A stretch of DNA of 64,000 nt from Rhizomys pruinosus (GCA_009823505.1 VZQC01012261.1:1927369-1991368); one strand, 5' to 3'; counted from the first letter of the stretch, positions 10,375 to 20,845 are shown. A program made the numbers and translations. Notes: generated from the letters alone by a model not told the origin.

Positions 10375-11085
10375 CAATCCCCAGCACCATCACAGAAGAA
10401 GGAATGGAAAGATTATAAGAACCAGAGGTTGGAGAGAACTAGAGCAACAGGGTCTTCAGGACAGGACAAGACCACTGCACTCATGAAATCACAGGAGCAG
10501 TAACTGCCCATGCAAACCCTGCATAAGATCAAGCCAGTCAACATTTTACAACGGAGGAGAGGGAAAGGGGTTTATGAACCTGTACCCTAACTGAGGAATT
10601 TCTGAAAGTTGGCCATTTCTTGACGGAGGAGAGACAGTTCTCTTTAGGGATGTAGTCCCTAGAAGGTCAACTGTGCCCCAGCAGATAGTCCCACATGCAG
10701 GACTATAAGGGGTTATTTTTAAAACATGGGGATATTTTATATTTTAAAACAGAAGACATGGGGCTGGACAGATGGATCAGTGGTTCAGAGCATTGGCTGC
10801 TCTTGCAGAAGAGTGGGGTTCAGTTCCTACCACTTACATGGCAGGTAGCAACCACCCATAACTCCAGTTCTAGGGGATCCAATGCCCTCTTTTGAGGTCC
10901 ACTTATATATTCAGGCAATATACTAATACATATAAAATACAATAAAAGTAATAAATAAAACATTTTTTAAAACAGAGGACATGAAGTTGGGGGGAAGAGA
11001 TGAGGGTGGATGTGGGAGGAGCTGGGGTGAATGGAGGTGAATATGACCAAACATGTCTGAAATTCTCAAAGAATTAATTAAAATA
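10375..11085 (+). mobile_element. Lx-type L1 3' UTR and tail
   Basis: Reads 'gaaagattataagaaccaga', then 'cagaggacatgaagttgggg', then 'tctgaaattctcaaagaatt', the 3' terminal order of an old rodent L1. It is split by a B2 at 10761-10966. Only non-coding 3' sequence is present. Confidence 0.7.
10761..10966 (+). mobile_element. B2 SINE inside L1 3' UTR
   Basis: Flanked by 'ttaaaacagaagacatg' (10744-10760) and 'ttaaaacagaggacatg' (10967-10983), a 17-base target duplication with one mismatch. Head 'ggggctggacagatgg' is present. Confidence 0.9.
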
Positions 11086-11446
11086 TTAATTGGTGTTCCC
11101 CAAGCGTGGTGCTAAAGAGGTATTGTCTGGTATTTCTAAGTGCAAGAAGGCTGGAATGTGCCTAGTGGAGAGAAAATGTGTGTTCTAGAAGAAGTTTCAT
11201 TCAGGAATGAGTCACAGTGCTTTGGCCTTGAGTTCAAGGTTAATAAATCAATAAAAATTACTAATATGTATAATTAGGTGTCTGAAACAAAAACATACAT
11301 AAAACAAGGTTGTACAGAAGGCTCACAGGAATGTATTTCAGCCACAGTGGTTTAATATTCACTAACTCAGTATTTACAGCACATCTAGTGAACACAGCAT
11401 CAGGAATAACAAGAACGGAGTGCAGTTGGCCAAGAATTGGAGCTAG
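11086..11446. other. Single-copy sequence
   Basis: No gene or repeat recognised. Confidence 0.4.
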
Positions 11447-11448
11447 AG

Positions 11449-11516
11449 CGGTTGAGGATGTGACTCGGTGGTAGAGTGCTTGCCTAGTGTGCACATCATC
11501 ACAGCGCTGGGGTTAG
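11449..11516 (+). mobile_element. ID-type SINE
   Basis: 'ggtggtagagtgcttgccta' followed by 'gcgctgggg' is the tRNA-Ala/BC1-derived ID core. The copy is diverged and has little tail. ID elements are rare in this window, unlike the rat genome. Confidence 0.7.
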
Positions 11517-12447
11517 AGACCCGCTTTTTTCGTCTTTGCAGCTGCTGTGGAAGATGAAGCTCTCTGCAGCTAATCTCAAACAAAATACATTACTGCCCAT
11601 TTCAAAATATGCCAGATAGCTGTTCTCTACAATGCACTGTTTTTGAATTTCTGGCTGAAATAGAAAAGTCACTTTTCTTTAGAATCAAAAGAATACAAGC
11701 CCTCTGTACAGTCAGTGCCAGCTGCTCTTCCTCCACCTTTTGACTCTGTCAATGAAACATGCTCAGCAGTCCACAGGCCTCAGAGGTGCTTTCTAGGTGA
11801 TCTGGGTGGCCTACCATGCTTTGCAGAGCAATCTTACTTGGTATTTGCAGTGCAGATTGTGTCAGTGGTATGCCGTCTGCATGATGCCAGCCCCCTCAGC
11901 CTGGCTCTGACCCTCTACATGAGAGAGTGTGGCTTTCCCATGGGATCGGGGAAACCAAAAGAGGAAAATCCAGAGGTCACTTGCCCACCAGAGTTCCTGA
12001 GCTCTCATTTGAGACAGAATACAGAGGTAAGAATCCAGGAGAAAGGTATTCCTTAAAGTACATTTCCATGCCAGGCTAGCCCAAACGTGACACAGCTTTG
12101 CCATGCAACCCTCAGTGGTGGCTGATCTGAGTGATGGAAGTGGGGAAGGCCGCCTGTAAGAGGGAACATTTACTCATGTACACATGTAATACAGCTTCGT
12201 GCTTTCCTAAGTTTAATGTTCTTACACTTAGATGCAACTTCTGCTGCAATTCTTTCCTCACATGGCTCATTCTAATGTGCTATCTAGAAGCCCATAGCTC
12301 CCTTTAGCCATTAGAAGGTAATTTCACGCATTAAGATCCTGCTGGGAATGTATCTAGGAGTAAAAACAAAATCACAACCAATAGCAGAAAATGTCTGTTC
12401 TAGATACCAAAGTAACATTATGTACACTACTACCTTCCTGGGAAAAA
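11517..12447. other. Single-copy sequence, no gene recognised
   Basis: Contains the 113-codon open frame 11715-12056 (+). It has no recognisable domain, and nothing in the flanks supports an exon with confidence. Confidence 0.45.
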
Positions 12448-12528
12448 AACACACATATACTCACACACATCCATATACACGCACATACATATGTATACAC
12501 ACATACACATGAACACATACGCACGTCA
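12448..12528. repeat. CA-rich microsatellite, imperfect
   Basis: Interrupted (CA)n and (CATA)n, for example 'acacacatatactcacacac' and 'acgcacatacatatg'. Confidence 0.85.
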
Positions 12529-12921
12529 CAGAGACATTTTATTTAAAAAATTGAATAATGAATTCACTATTCTCAGTAAATTGAATGGTGAATTGCAATG
12601 AAATTTGATATGAGTTCCCCAAAAGACTTGTGAGTACTCACAAAAGGGAGATGTGGTCCTGCCCTGCCTACAGTCATCTCACCTCTTGAGGCTCTCAACT
12701 CCATCATTACCTGTATTCATTTATTCAGTTTCCACTGACGACTTAGTATATGACTTTCAGGGCCCCGCATCCTTGATCAGCCTGTTCCCAAGTTGATGTG
12801 GAATGATAAGTAATTATATCCAGGTCACTAGGCCTGTGGAGGTGGGACATCTACTAACTGAGCATTCATGATTAACTGTAATGGAAGTTATTTTTCTTTT
12901 AAAAAAAAAAAATGAATTAAA

Positions 12922-13076
12922 GGGCCTGGCTTGGTGGTGCACGCCTTCAATGCCAGCACTCAGGAGGCAGAAGTAGGCGGATCTCTGTGAGTTCAAGGCC
13001 AGCCTGGTCTACATAGCAAGTTCCAGGCCAGCTAGGGCTATGGGGCGACCCTATCTCAAAAAAAAAAGACAAAAAA
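12922..13076 (+). mobile_element. B1 SINE
   Basis: Complete B1 from 'gggcctggcttggtggtgca' to an A-rich tail, with 'gaattaa' before and 'taattaa' after as a possible short target duplication. Confidence 0.92.
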
Positions 13077-13144
13077 GTAATTAAACAAAAAAAAATACAA
13101 AATACATTCCTATAGCTAAAGCACAGGTGCACTAAGACGCAGTT

Positions 13145-13235
13145 CAGACAGGGAACACAACTCAGTGGTCTACCTTTCCAGCATGTACGAGGTTCAAGCT
13201 TTTAGCCCCAGAACTCACAAAAAAAACAAAGCCAC
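13145..13235 (+). mobile_element. ID/B4-head-like SINE, diverged
   Basis: 'cacaactcagtggtctacc' and 'cagcatgtacgaggttcaag' followed by an A-rich run fit the tRNA-like ID core, though box A is degraded. Confidence 0.5.
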
Positions 13236-13769
13236 CACCACCAAGACACTGCTAAAAGGCATCTCAAGGGGGTCAGAAAGGACCAAAAAGTATTTTTAAA
13301 CCATTCTCAAACTGTGAGACCAGCAACAATGCTGCAGTTCATTCAAGTTAACAGAGACTGAGAGGAAATGGACGCTGAAAATTGGATACATCAACACTTC
13401 AAAAGGAGGAACAGCCGGCTAATTTAGATCAGCATAGAACGGCACAAGGAGGTCCCAAATTCTGAGGTTAAAACCCACCCAGATCCTGTTACGAGTCACC
13501 ATCCAATGGGAAACAAACTTCACAGGCTCCCAGCCATTACCTCTGCCTCCTTTATAAGATGAACCATGCATCAAAAGTGATGGTTTCCAATTGATTTGAT
13601 TGACATTAGATATAACAACCAATTTCAAAATAATAACAAAAACAAAGGTAAATTAAATGTTATCGGTTTTTAAACCCTTGTGCTTTAAAGGAAGCCTCTA
13701 CAAACATGAAAACGCAACCCACAGAATAGGAGAAAATACTACAATCTAAAATATAGAAAAGATTCTTAA
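13236..13769. other. Single-copy sequence
   Basis: No gene or repeat recognised. Confidence 0.4.
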
Positions 13770-14072
13770 AGGGCTAGAAAAATGGTTCAGTCAGTAAAGT
13801 ACTTGCTATACAATTATGAAGACCTGAGTTCAGATCACCAGCACCCACAGAAAAAGCTAGGAGTGGTGGATTGCATCTGTAACTCCAGTATTGGGGGTGA
13901 GGCAGGAACAATGGAGTTCATTGCCCCAGAGAGACTAGCCAAATTGATGAGTTCAAGGCTCAGTGAGAGACCCTAGCTCAAAAAATAAGGTGGGAAAAAA
14001 TAAGGTGGAGAGTGATGGAGGAAGGCAGCTGACATCAACCTCTGGCCTCCACATACCCAGACAGGGACATAC

Positions 14073-14074
<2 letters not shown>
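13770..14074 (+). mobile_element. B4 SINE
   Basis: ID-like head ('cagtcagtaaagtacttgct', 'gaagacctgagttcagat') fused to a B1-like right part ('gttcaaggctcagtgagaga') and the tail 'ctggcctccacataccca': the classic B4 arrangement. Confidence 0.85.

Positions 14075-14117
<43 letters not shown>
14075..14117. repeat. (GA)n microsatellite
   Basis: Uninterrupted GA dinucleotides immediately after the B4 tail. Confidence 0.97.
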
Positions 14118-14118
<1 letters not shown>

Positions 14119-14180
14119 ATTTCAGTATTACAAAATAATGTAATTTTAAAACAAAGGACTGGGGCTGGAGAAATGGTTCA
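14118..14180. repeat. Local duplicated segment carrying a SINE head stub
   Basis: 'aacatttcagtattacaaaa', then 'aaaacaaaggact', then 'ggggctggagaaatggttca'. The same order recurs after the second GA tract (14250-14480). The B2-type head is only a stub because the duplication broke inside it. Confidence 0.8.
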
Positions 14181-14181
14181 G

Positions 14182-14207
14182 TGGGGAGAGGGAGGGAGGG
14201 AGGGAGG

Positions 14208-14249
<42 letters not shown>
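14182..14249. repeat. (GGGA)n(GA)n microsatellite
   Basis: GGGA tetranucleotides pass into pure GA. It probably arose with the tandem duplication of the neighbouring segment. Confidence 0.95.
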
Positions 14250-14251
<2 letters not shown>

Positions 14252-14281
14252 ATTTACAGTGCTACAAAATAATCTAATTTA

Positions 14282-14437
14282 GTAGCCGGGCATGGTGGCG
14301 CATGCCTTTAATCCTAGCACTTGGGAGGCAGAGGCAGGCAGATCTTTGTGACCAAGTCCAGCCTGGTCTACAATGTGAGTTCCAGGACAGCTGGGGCTAC
14401 AGGGAGACCCTGTCTCAAAAAGACCAAAAAAAAAAAA
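14282..14437 (+). mobile_element. B1 SINE with target duplications
   Basis: 'aatctaattta' at 14271-14281 and 14438-14448 flank a complete B1 that ends in an A-rich tail. Confidence 0.95.
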
Positions 14438-14461
14438 AATCTAATTTAAAAACAAAGGACT

Positions 14462-14858
14462 GGGGCTGGAAAGATGGCTCAGTGGTTAAGAGCACCAACT
14501 GTTCTTGCAGAGGACCCGGGTTTGATTCCCAGCACCCACACAGCGGCTAAGAACTGTCTTTAAGATGAAAAGCATGTTTGGCAGAATTCATGAGCTCTGG
14601 TGGGGTGGGGGTTGGGGGGGACATGGGTCTAGATTTGATAAAAAAAATATATAAATAATTTAAAAAAAACAAGAACTGTCTTTAAGCAAGGCATGGTGGC
14701 ACACACCTTTAATCCTTGGGAGGCACTTGGGAGGCAGAGGCAGGTGGATCTCTGTGAGTTCAAGGCCAGCCTGGTCTACAGAGTGACCTCCAGGCCACCT
14801 GGGGCTATAGGGAGACCGTGTCACAAAAATTAATTAATTAATTTTTAATTAATTAATT
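14462..14858 (+). mobile_element. Composite B2-head/B1 SINE, copy 1
   Basis: Positions 14462-14564 are a B2 tRNA-like head ('ggggctggaaagatggctca' to 'aactgtctttaag'). It continues, after a later L1 fragment (14565-14670) and its duplication, as a B1 body from 'caaggcatggtggcacac' at 14687. The whole unit is flanked by 'aaaaacaaaggact' (14448-14461 and 14859-14872). The outer target duplication shows head and B1 inserted as one element. The junction after 'ctttaag' is the same in copies 54697-54950 and 55478-55733. The inner tail ends in a (TTAA)n palindrome at 14829-14860. Confidence 0.85.
14565..14670 (+). mobile_element. Short 5'-truncated L1 3' end
   Basis: About 106 bp of G-rich L1 3' end ('ggtggggtgggggttggggg', 'ctagatttgat') plus an A-rich tail, flanked by 'aagaactgtctttaag' at 14549-14564 and 14671-14686. 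It inserted into the composite SINE exactly at its B2/B1 junction. Confidence 0.75.
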
Positions 14859-14872
14859 AAAAACAAAGGACT

Positions 14873-15133
14873 TAAACATTTCTCCAAAGATGATAAGCAA
14901 ATAGCCAATAAGCATATAAAAATGTTCAACTTCATCTTTAGGAAAGTGTAAATCAAAACCACCATACATTGACTAGGACAGGTAATACCATTCCATTCTC
15001 AGCTATAATCAAAAAGATAGACAATAACATGTTGTCATGGATGTGGAAAGTTTTAAACTCTTACACATTAGTGATGAGAATGGTGGAATGACTTTGGAAA
15101 ACAGTTTGGAAGTTCCTCAAAAAGTTAAACATA
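14873..15133 (+). mobile_element. Ancient L1M ORF2 3' region, part 1
   Basis: 'catttctccaaagatgataa', 'aagcatataaaaatgttcaa' and 'ggaaaacagtttggaagttc' follow the order of the conserved ORF2 C-terminal region of old mammalian L1. The reading frame is destroyed. The relic resumes at about 17279 after three later insertions. Confidence 0.75.
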
Positions 15134-15500
15134 GGGCCAGAGAGATGGCTCAGCAGATAAAAGCATGCATATCTGATGACCTGCATTCAATTCTCAGATC
15201 CACATAAAAAATCAGATGTGAGGCTGTGCATCTGTGATCCCGGCACTCCTATAGCAAAATGAAAGCTGGAGAAAGGAGAATCGGCCAGAAGCCCATGACC
15301 AGGAGAACACAGTGGACCAACAGCAGCAAGGGAGACCCTGCCTCAAACCAAGGTGGAAGGGGAGAACCAACTCCTGGAAAGCCCTCTGAAACACAGTGCA
15401 TGCCGTAACACACACATACATATGCATGCCATAACACACACATACAGGTACATGTGCCATATACGCACACACATACATATACACATACAATTAATTTTTG
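15134..15500 (+). mobile_element. B4-type SINE with CA-rich tail
   Basis: tRNA-like head 'gggccagagagatggctcag', middle 'gagaccctgcctcaaacc', then a CA/CATA tail at 15399-15490. 'aaagttaaacata' (15121-15133) and 'gaagttaaatata' (15500-15512) look like the target duplication. Confidence 0.7.
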
Positions 15501-15522
15501 AAGTTAAATATATACATTTCCC

Positions 15523-16780
15523 CTTCACCGCTGATACATCAAACAGAGCATTAACTTCCTGAATATATAAACTACTCAAAAAACAAAGAAGTAAAAAAAC
15601 AAATGACCCACTCAAGAGATGGAGTAAAGAGCTGAACAGAGACTTTACAAGTGAGGAATTAGAGATGGCTGAGAAACATCTTAAAAAGTGTTCAACATCA
15701 TTAATAATTAAGGAAATGTAAATTAAAACCACTCTAAGATATCATCTCACTCCAATAAGACAGGCTAGGATCAAGAAATCAAAAGATACCAAATGCTAGA
15801 GAGGATGTGGGGAAAGGGGAACACTCATCCACTGCTGGTGGGAACGTAAACTCATATAACCACCCTGGAAAGCAGTGTGGAGAACCCTTAAAAGACTCAA
15901 AATGAGCTTACCACCTAACCCAGCCATACCACTCCTGGGTATGTACCCACAAGACTCATCTTACTGCAGAGATATATGCACAGCCATGTTTATTGCAGCT
16001 CTCTTCACAATAGCAAAGAGCTGGAACCAACCCAAGTTCCCCTCAACCAATGAGTGGATAGAGAAAATGTGGTACATCTGCACAATGGAGTTCTATGCAG
16101 CAGTAAAGAAAGATGACATCATGAACTTTGCAGGTAATGGATGGAGCTAGAAGATATTATGTTAAGTGAAGTAACACAATCCCAGAAAAACAAACAATGA
16201 ATGGTATCCCTCATCAAGCAAGGCAAACGGAATAACATTAATGTTATATTTCTCTTTATCTAAAAGCAACTGTGCTCTTAGAATGTGAATACCTCAATGA
16301 ACTCTAGAATTAACCTACTACCTATTATCAGACTTTATCATTTTGGTGCAAGGGTGGAGGGTATGTTTGCATATTTTAGAGCAATATAAAATTAAAAGGG
16401 AAAATGTGGATCTGGAAATATGATTTGGAAATAACATATAATTTATTTTCAGATGACATGATTTTAGTACATGTGTGACATACATAAATACATATGGTGA
16501 AACAATACAGATTGGAGGGAACAAGAACAACAACAAAAGAACTGGGACAGGGAACTGACTGAAGCAGTAGAGTTCTTCTCCCCCCAAAATAATCTTCTGC
16601 TTTGAAAAACTTTCAAAAGATGCAGAAGGGGAAACAGGACATGTATGGCAGACTGCATGAACTTGGGAGGGGCGAGGGGCATGGAGGGGAAAATGAGTCT
16701 GGATTGAACTGAGAAGTGATGTATGAAATGCACAAAACTTCAATAAAAGATAAAAAAATAAAAAATTATATACACACACA
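15523..16780 (+). mobile_element. 5'-truncated L1, ORF2 end and 3' UTR
   Basis: From the ORF2 C-terminal region ('agatggctgagaaacatctt', 'cacccactgctggtggga'-like) through the stop to the 3' UTR. It ends 'gatgtatgaaatgcacaaaa' and 'caataaaa' at 16716-16750. The reading frame is broken; the longest remnant is 15875-16150. Confidence 0.9.
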
Positions 16781-16798
16781 CATATATATATACATTTT

Positions 16799-17212
16799 CT
16801 TTTTTTTTATTGATGCTTTGTGTATTTCATACATCATTTTCCAATTCAGTTCAGGCATATATCCCCTTCCCTTCCCCCCACTCCACCCCTACCCATCCCA
16901 GATCATGCATTCTGCCGTAACTTTTCTGCATCCTTCTCTGTGTTTTGTTTTGTTTTGTTTTCATTTTTTTTAACAATAAGTGATAATCTGTGAGTACAAG
17001 CATCCTTCATGTAAAACCAATTTGCGAGCAGTTGTGCCCAAACCCACACAGCTCATGGGTCCCACCATCCAGCAGGGGGGGCTTGTATGTTCAATCAAGT
17101 TGATAAAATGAGTGTCCAGTCTATATTGTTGTAGTTTCACCATTCACCCCAATCACAGCCCTTACATTCTACTGCACCCCCTCTTCCGCAGATTGTTCCC
17201 TAGGCTTAAAAA
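16799..17212 (-). mobile_element. L1 3' end in opposite orientation
   Basis: 'ttattgatgctttgtgtatt', 'catacatcattttccaattc' is the L1 3' terminus read antisense, followed by more 3' UTR-like sequence. Similar A-rich/CA-rich words flank both sides (16750-16798 and 17212-17285), suggesting a long target duplication. Confidence 0.75.
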
Positions 17213-17229
17213 AGGCAAAAAATAAAAAA

Positions 17230-17244
17230 ATTATACACACACAC

Positions 17245-17277
<33 letters not shown>
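17230..17277. repeat. (CA)n(TA)n microsatellite
   Basis: 'acacacacacacaa' followed by about 15 TA repeats. A shorter version sits at 16772-16795 on the other side of the L1 fragment. Confidence 0.9.
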
Positions 17278-17278
<1 letters not shown>

Positions 17279-17280
<2 letters not shown>

Positions 17281-17480
17281 TTTCATGTGACAGAGTAATT
17301 CTACTCCTAGGTAAACAAGTAAGAGAATTGAAAACATATCCACAAACAAAAATGTTTTATATGTGAATGTACTTAGCAGTATTTTTCATAGTTGGTAAAA
17401 TGAAGAGACAAACTAAATACCCCACAACTAATTAATGATCAACAAAAAAAAAATGTAGTTGTGATGCAATAAATAGTATC
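17279..17480 (+). mobile_element. Ancient L1M ORF2 3' region, part 2
   Basis: Resumes the relic at 14873-15133: 'gtaattctactcctaggtaa', 'gagaattgaaaacatatcca'. Together they show that all sequence between is later insertion. Confidence 0.7.
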
Positions 17481-17484
17481 CTTG

Positions 17485-17850
17485 GAGGCCCAACCCCTAA
17501 GTCTTAAAATCCAAGTCAACTTGGTGGGGTCTGGAATCAACTGAAACATATGCTTCTGAGTGGGCCCATGAGGCCGTGTCCAGAAAGGATTACCTGGGAG
17601 TAGGAGACACTGCCCCCGGAGTGAGCTGTGCCTTCCAACAGGTAGCCTAGATATAAAAAGGCCCAAGGACAAGCACTGTTGCTCACCTGCATCCCCTTCT
17701 TGCCGGTGAGCATAGTGACTGCTTCCACTACTGTCGCCATCTTCTGCTGCCACCAGACTCCAGCGTCTTAGACTGAAGTCTGTGGACTGAAGATCAGTGA
17801 CTCTTCCAGGTCTTCAGTGCTGTTGTGAGTGTGCTGTGTCAAAAACATAA
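17485..17850 (+). mobile_element. Unclassified interspersed repeat, possibly LTR
   Basis: 'acttggtggggtctggaatc' and 'gtctgtggactgaagatcag' with a TATAAAA-like word at 17652 resemble rodent LTR-type repeats, but I cannot place the family. No long reading frame. Confidence 0.35.
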
Positions 17851-18046
17851 ATGAACACATTTGTGTCTTTCCACAATGTCAGAATGTATTTAATAACAGT
17901 ACATTTACAAGGTATAGCTATTTAAATGGTATCAATTTGCCAGATATTCCTTCTCCCCTTGATAATCCTGGCTGAGGCCAACCAGCTTCCTTTATTCCAA
18001 TCTTAATTACTCATATTAACACTCAGAGTATACATTACACAATAAT

Positions 18047-18091
18047 ATGGCTCTCTGTCTCTGTGTGTGTCTGTGTGTGTCTGTGTGTGTA

Positions 18092-18121
<30 letters not shown>
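18047..18121. repeat. (TG)n microsatellite
   Basis: Imperfect (TGTC/TG) passing into about 12 pure TG units. Confidence 0.95.
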
Positions 18122-18125
<4 letters not shown>

Positions 18126-18507
18126 AGAGTCCCTACAAAATGTTAAAGAAGCAAGGAGTTTCAAAGAGGCCTGAGAAGCCAAATCTGGGAAGGTGATAAG
18201 GATACAGGCTCTGTCTTGATAAGATAAGGACCTCCAGCAGAGCCACAGGAGATGAGCTAAGAAATGCCAGTGTCATAGATTTGAGAGTGAACCTGCAGAG
18301 TCCAGTCTAGCTGCAGATGCAAAAGGGCAGGACCGGGTCCAAACAAAGGAATGGGTAGACAGATGGACAGTAGGACTAGATGGGTGAACATGAAGATGGG
18401 CAATGGCAGCTGAGTAGCTGTGTTAACTGGAGAGTGAGCCGAGTCCTGAAGACGGCTGAGAGTTCTCTGCCTATCGGTCACTTGACACACATACAAAGTG
18501 GTCAGGT

Positions 18508-18672
18508 GACAGCAACAGAAGCAAGAGAGACCCTGCCTCAAAACAAGGTGGAAGGTAAGAACCAAGCCCTGGAAATTTGCCCTCTGATGTATGCCATGGC
18601 ACACACATACCTACACACACACACAATTTTTAAAGTTAAATATATAAGTTTCCATGTGACAGAGTAATTCTA
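18508..18672. repeat. Second copy of B4-tail/L1M block
   Basis: 'gagaccctgcctcaaaacaa', 'ggtggaagg', a CA tail, 'aaagttaaatatata' and 'tccatgtgacagagtaattc' repeat, in order, the B4 tail at 15325-15512 joined to the L1M sequence now at 17279-17305. It therefore records the arrangement before the L1 insertions at 15523-17212. Confidence 0.75.
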
Positions 18673-18706
18673 ATGGGCCATCCACCATTAAAAAGCTAGA
18701 TGTCTG

Positions 18707-18925
18707 GGCTGGAGAGATGGCCTAGCAGTTGAAAGCACCGACCGCTCTTACAGAGGACCCAGGTTTGATCCCCAGCACCCACATGACAGCTGAGAACCGT
18801 CTTTAACTCCAGTTCCAGGGGAATCCGACAACCTCTTCTGACCTCCGCGGCATTGCATGACACGGGTGCACAAACCTACATGCAGACAGTAAATTCATAC
18901 ATATAAAAAATAAAAAAAAATTTTT
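18707..18925 (+). mobile_element. B2 SINE without internal duplication
   Basis: 'aaaaagctagatgtctg' flanks it at 18690-18706 and 18926-18942 (17 bases, perfect). The body reads 'gaaccgtctttaactccag', so it may represent the parent form of the composite SINE head. Confidence 0.95.
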
Positions 18926-18942
18926 AAAAAGCTAGATGTCTG

Positions 18943-19455
18943 CCTCTTTATGGTCCAGGTGATGAAGTCACACCCTGTCCTCAATCTGGTGTGTTTGATG
19001 AGTTCCTGCATCTGCTTTTTCTCATACTGTTTAAATATGCCCATGGGCCTTATAGTATTAGTTTACTCCAGTAAATTTATAGGATGGCACCTTTTCAACT
19101 CCCAGGAATGAGTCATTTTTCAGTCTGTGCTACATAGGTAGTGCTAGAGAATTGTGTTGTTTAGGTATCTTCCCAAATTCAAAGACACTCTCCATCCTCA
19201 AAATAGAGTCAAAAGCTCTTTTCAAAACAAGGCAAAGTCTGAAAAGCCACTGTTTCTTTCATACAATATTGAGTAATTTAGAGCAACACACAGCCTGACC
19301 ACAACAAAAAACTGAATAGGGACTGCTGAGGCATCCAGCTGTGTGATGGGAGTGTGAAACTGCCAGATTCCCAACGCCCCCACAAAGCACACAGATGACC
19401 ATTGCTGGATAACCCAGATCCTGTTGTGTAAGCCAATCGTGAATCCCCTTTCATG
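18943..19455. other. Single-copy sequence
   Basis: No gene or repeat recognised before the GATA tract. Confidence 0.4.
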
Positions 19456-19506
19456 GTTAGATAGATAGATGATTAGATAGATAGACAGATAGTCAGACAG
19501 AGAGAT

Positions 19507-19556
<50 letters not shown>

Positions 19557-19617
19557 TAGATAGACAGATGATAGATAGATGATAGATATAGAAAAGAAAG
19601 AAAGAAGATAGATGATA
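19456..19617. repeat. (GATA)n microsatellite, interrupted
   Basis: Long GATA array with GACA, GATG and AAAG interruptions; the purest part is about 19507-19552. Confidence 0.97.
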
Positions 19618-19729
19618 TAGGAAAGGCAGGAAGGCAGGAAGGCAGGAAGGCAGGAAAGAAGGAAGGAAGGAAGGAAGGAAGGAAGGAAGGAAGGAAGGAA
19701 GGAAGGAAGGAAGGAAGGAAGGAAGGAAG
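19618..19729. repeat. (GGCA)n(GGAA)n microsatellite
   Basis: Four to five GGCA-type units pass into about 18 GGAA units. Purine-only on the + strand, adjoining the GATA array. Confidence 0.97.
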
Positions 19730-19750
19730 CTGTAAGAATTGTACAGATGC

Positions 19751-20014
19751 GGGGCTGGAGAGATGGCCTAGCGGTTAAGAGCGCCGACCGCTCTTACAGA
19801 GGACCCGGGTTCGATCCCCAGCACCCACATGGCGGCTGAGAACCGTCTGAAGCTCCAGTTCCAGGAGAACTCCAGTTCCAGGGGAATCCGAGACCCTCTT
19901 CTGACCTCCGCGGCGTTGCACGACACGGGTGCACAGACTTGCATGCAGACAGTACATTCATACACATACCAGAAATAATAAAAAAAAATTAAAAAAAATG
20001 AAAAAAAAAAAAAT

Positions 20015-20053
<39 letters not shown>
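19751..20053 (+). mobile_element. Young B2 SINE with long A-tail
   Basis: 'aagaattgtacagatgc' at 19734-19750 and 20054-20070 (17 bases, perfect) flanks a full B2 with intact Pol III box A ('tggcctagcgg') and box B ('gggttcgatcc'). It has the internal 'aactccagttccag' duplication and an A-rich tail of about 75 bases. Tail length and CpG retention point to recent insertion. Confidence 0.97.
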
Positions 20054-20057
<4 letters not shown>

Positions 20058-20203
20058 ATTGTACAGATGCATGTCTCTGATGGATTTGGGGGTATCTGCT
20101 GTTCCATTTGACTAAACCCAAAGTTGCTACTTTTTAATATCCTAGAGGGCTTGTGGAGAGCTCTGATAAGGCATGATATGAACTGTTTAAATAATTATGC
20201 CAC

Positions 20204-20358
20204 AGCTTGGCATGGTGGCACACAACTTTAAACCTCAGAACTTGAGAAGCAGAGGTAGGCAGATCTCTGTCAGATCAAGGTCAACCTGGTTTACATAGTG
20301 AGTTTCAGGCCAGCTGAGGCTACAAGGAAACCCGTCTCAAGAAAGACAAAAATAAAAA
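20204..20358 (+). mobile_element. B1 SINE, older
   Basis: Recognisable B1 with many substitutions; 'aattatgccaca' precedes and 'aattatgcaaca' follows. Confidence 0.88.
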
Positions 20359-20690
20359 AGAATTATGCAACACAAATGTATTTCATAGTCCCAATCCAAC
20401 ACTTGTGAAGGGCAAAGAATTTAGTGATTCACCATAAAACTTGAGAACATTTCTGGGGAACTAAGACTATAATGATGCTGACCAGTTGCATCTGGCATCT
20501 CTGGATAAGGTAACAAAGGAAAAGATCAAGCCCAGAGATGCAATCTCTCATCTTTAGATGTATATAATCAATTTAGATTGCTAAGTGAGACCCAGAGAGA
20601 ATCTTGCCTCTGGCAGCCATAGGGCTAAAGTTGCAGAAACTAAACACAAGCCCCCATCCTATGACTGGCTTACTTAACAACAAAAGTTTG
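20359..20690. other. Single-copy sequence
   Basis: Nothing recognised. Confidence 0.4.
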
Positions 20691-20845
20691 CTGGGCAAGT
20701 GGTGCACGCCTTTAATCCTAGCACTGGAGAGGCAGAGGCAGGGGGATCTTTGTGAGTTCAAGGCCAGCCTGGTCTACACAGTGAGTTCCAGGACAGCTGG
20801 GGGTACAGGGAGACCCTGTCTCGAAAAGACCAAAAAAAAAAAAAA
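20691..20845 (+). mobile_element. B1 SINE
   Basis: Complete, with tail 'accaaaaaaaaaaaaaa'; 'aaagttt' on both sides is a short target duplication. Confidence 0.93.

Noticed and set aside
11449..11516. tRNA gene
   Set aside because: Box A/B-like words belong to a diverged ID SINE; no cloverleaf could be drawn.
13963..14277. Arg/Glu-repeat protein
   Set aside because: It is the translation of (GA)n and (GGGA)n microsatellites.
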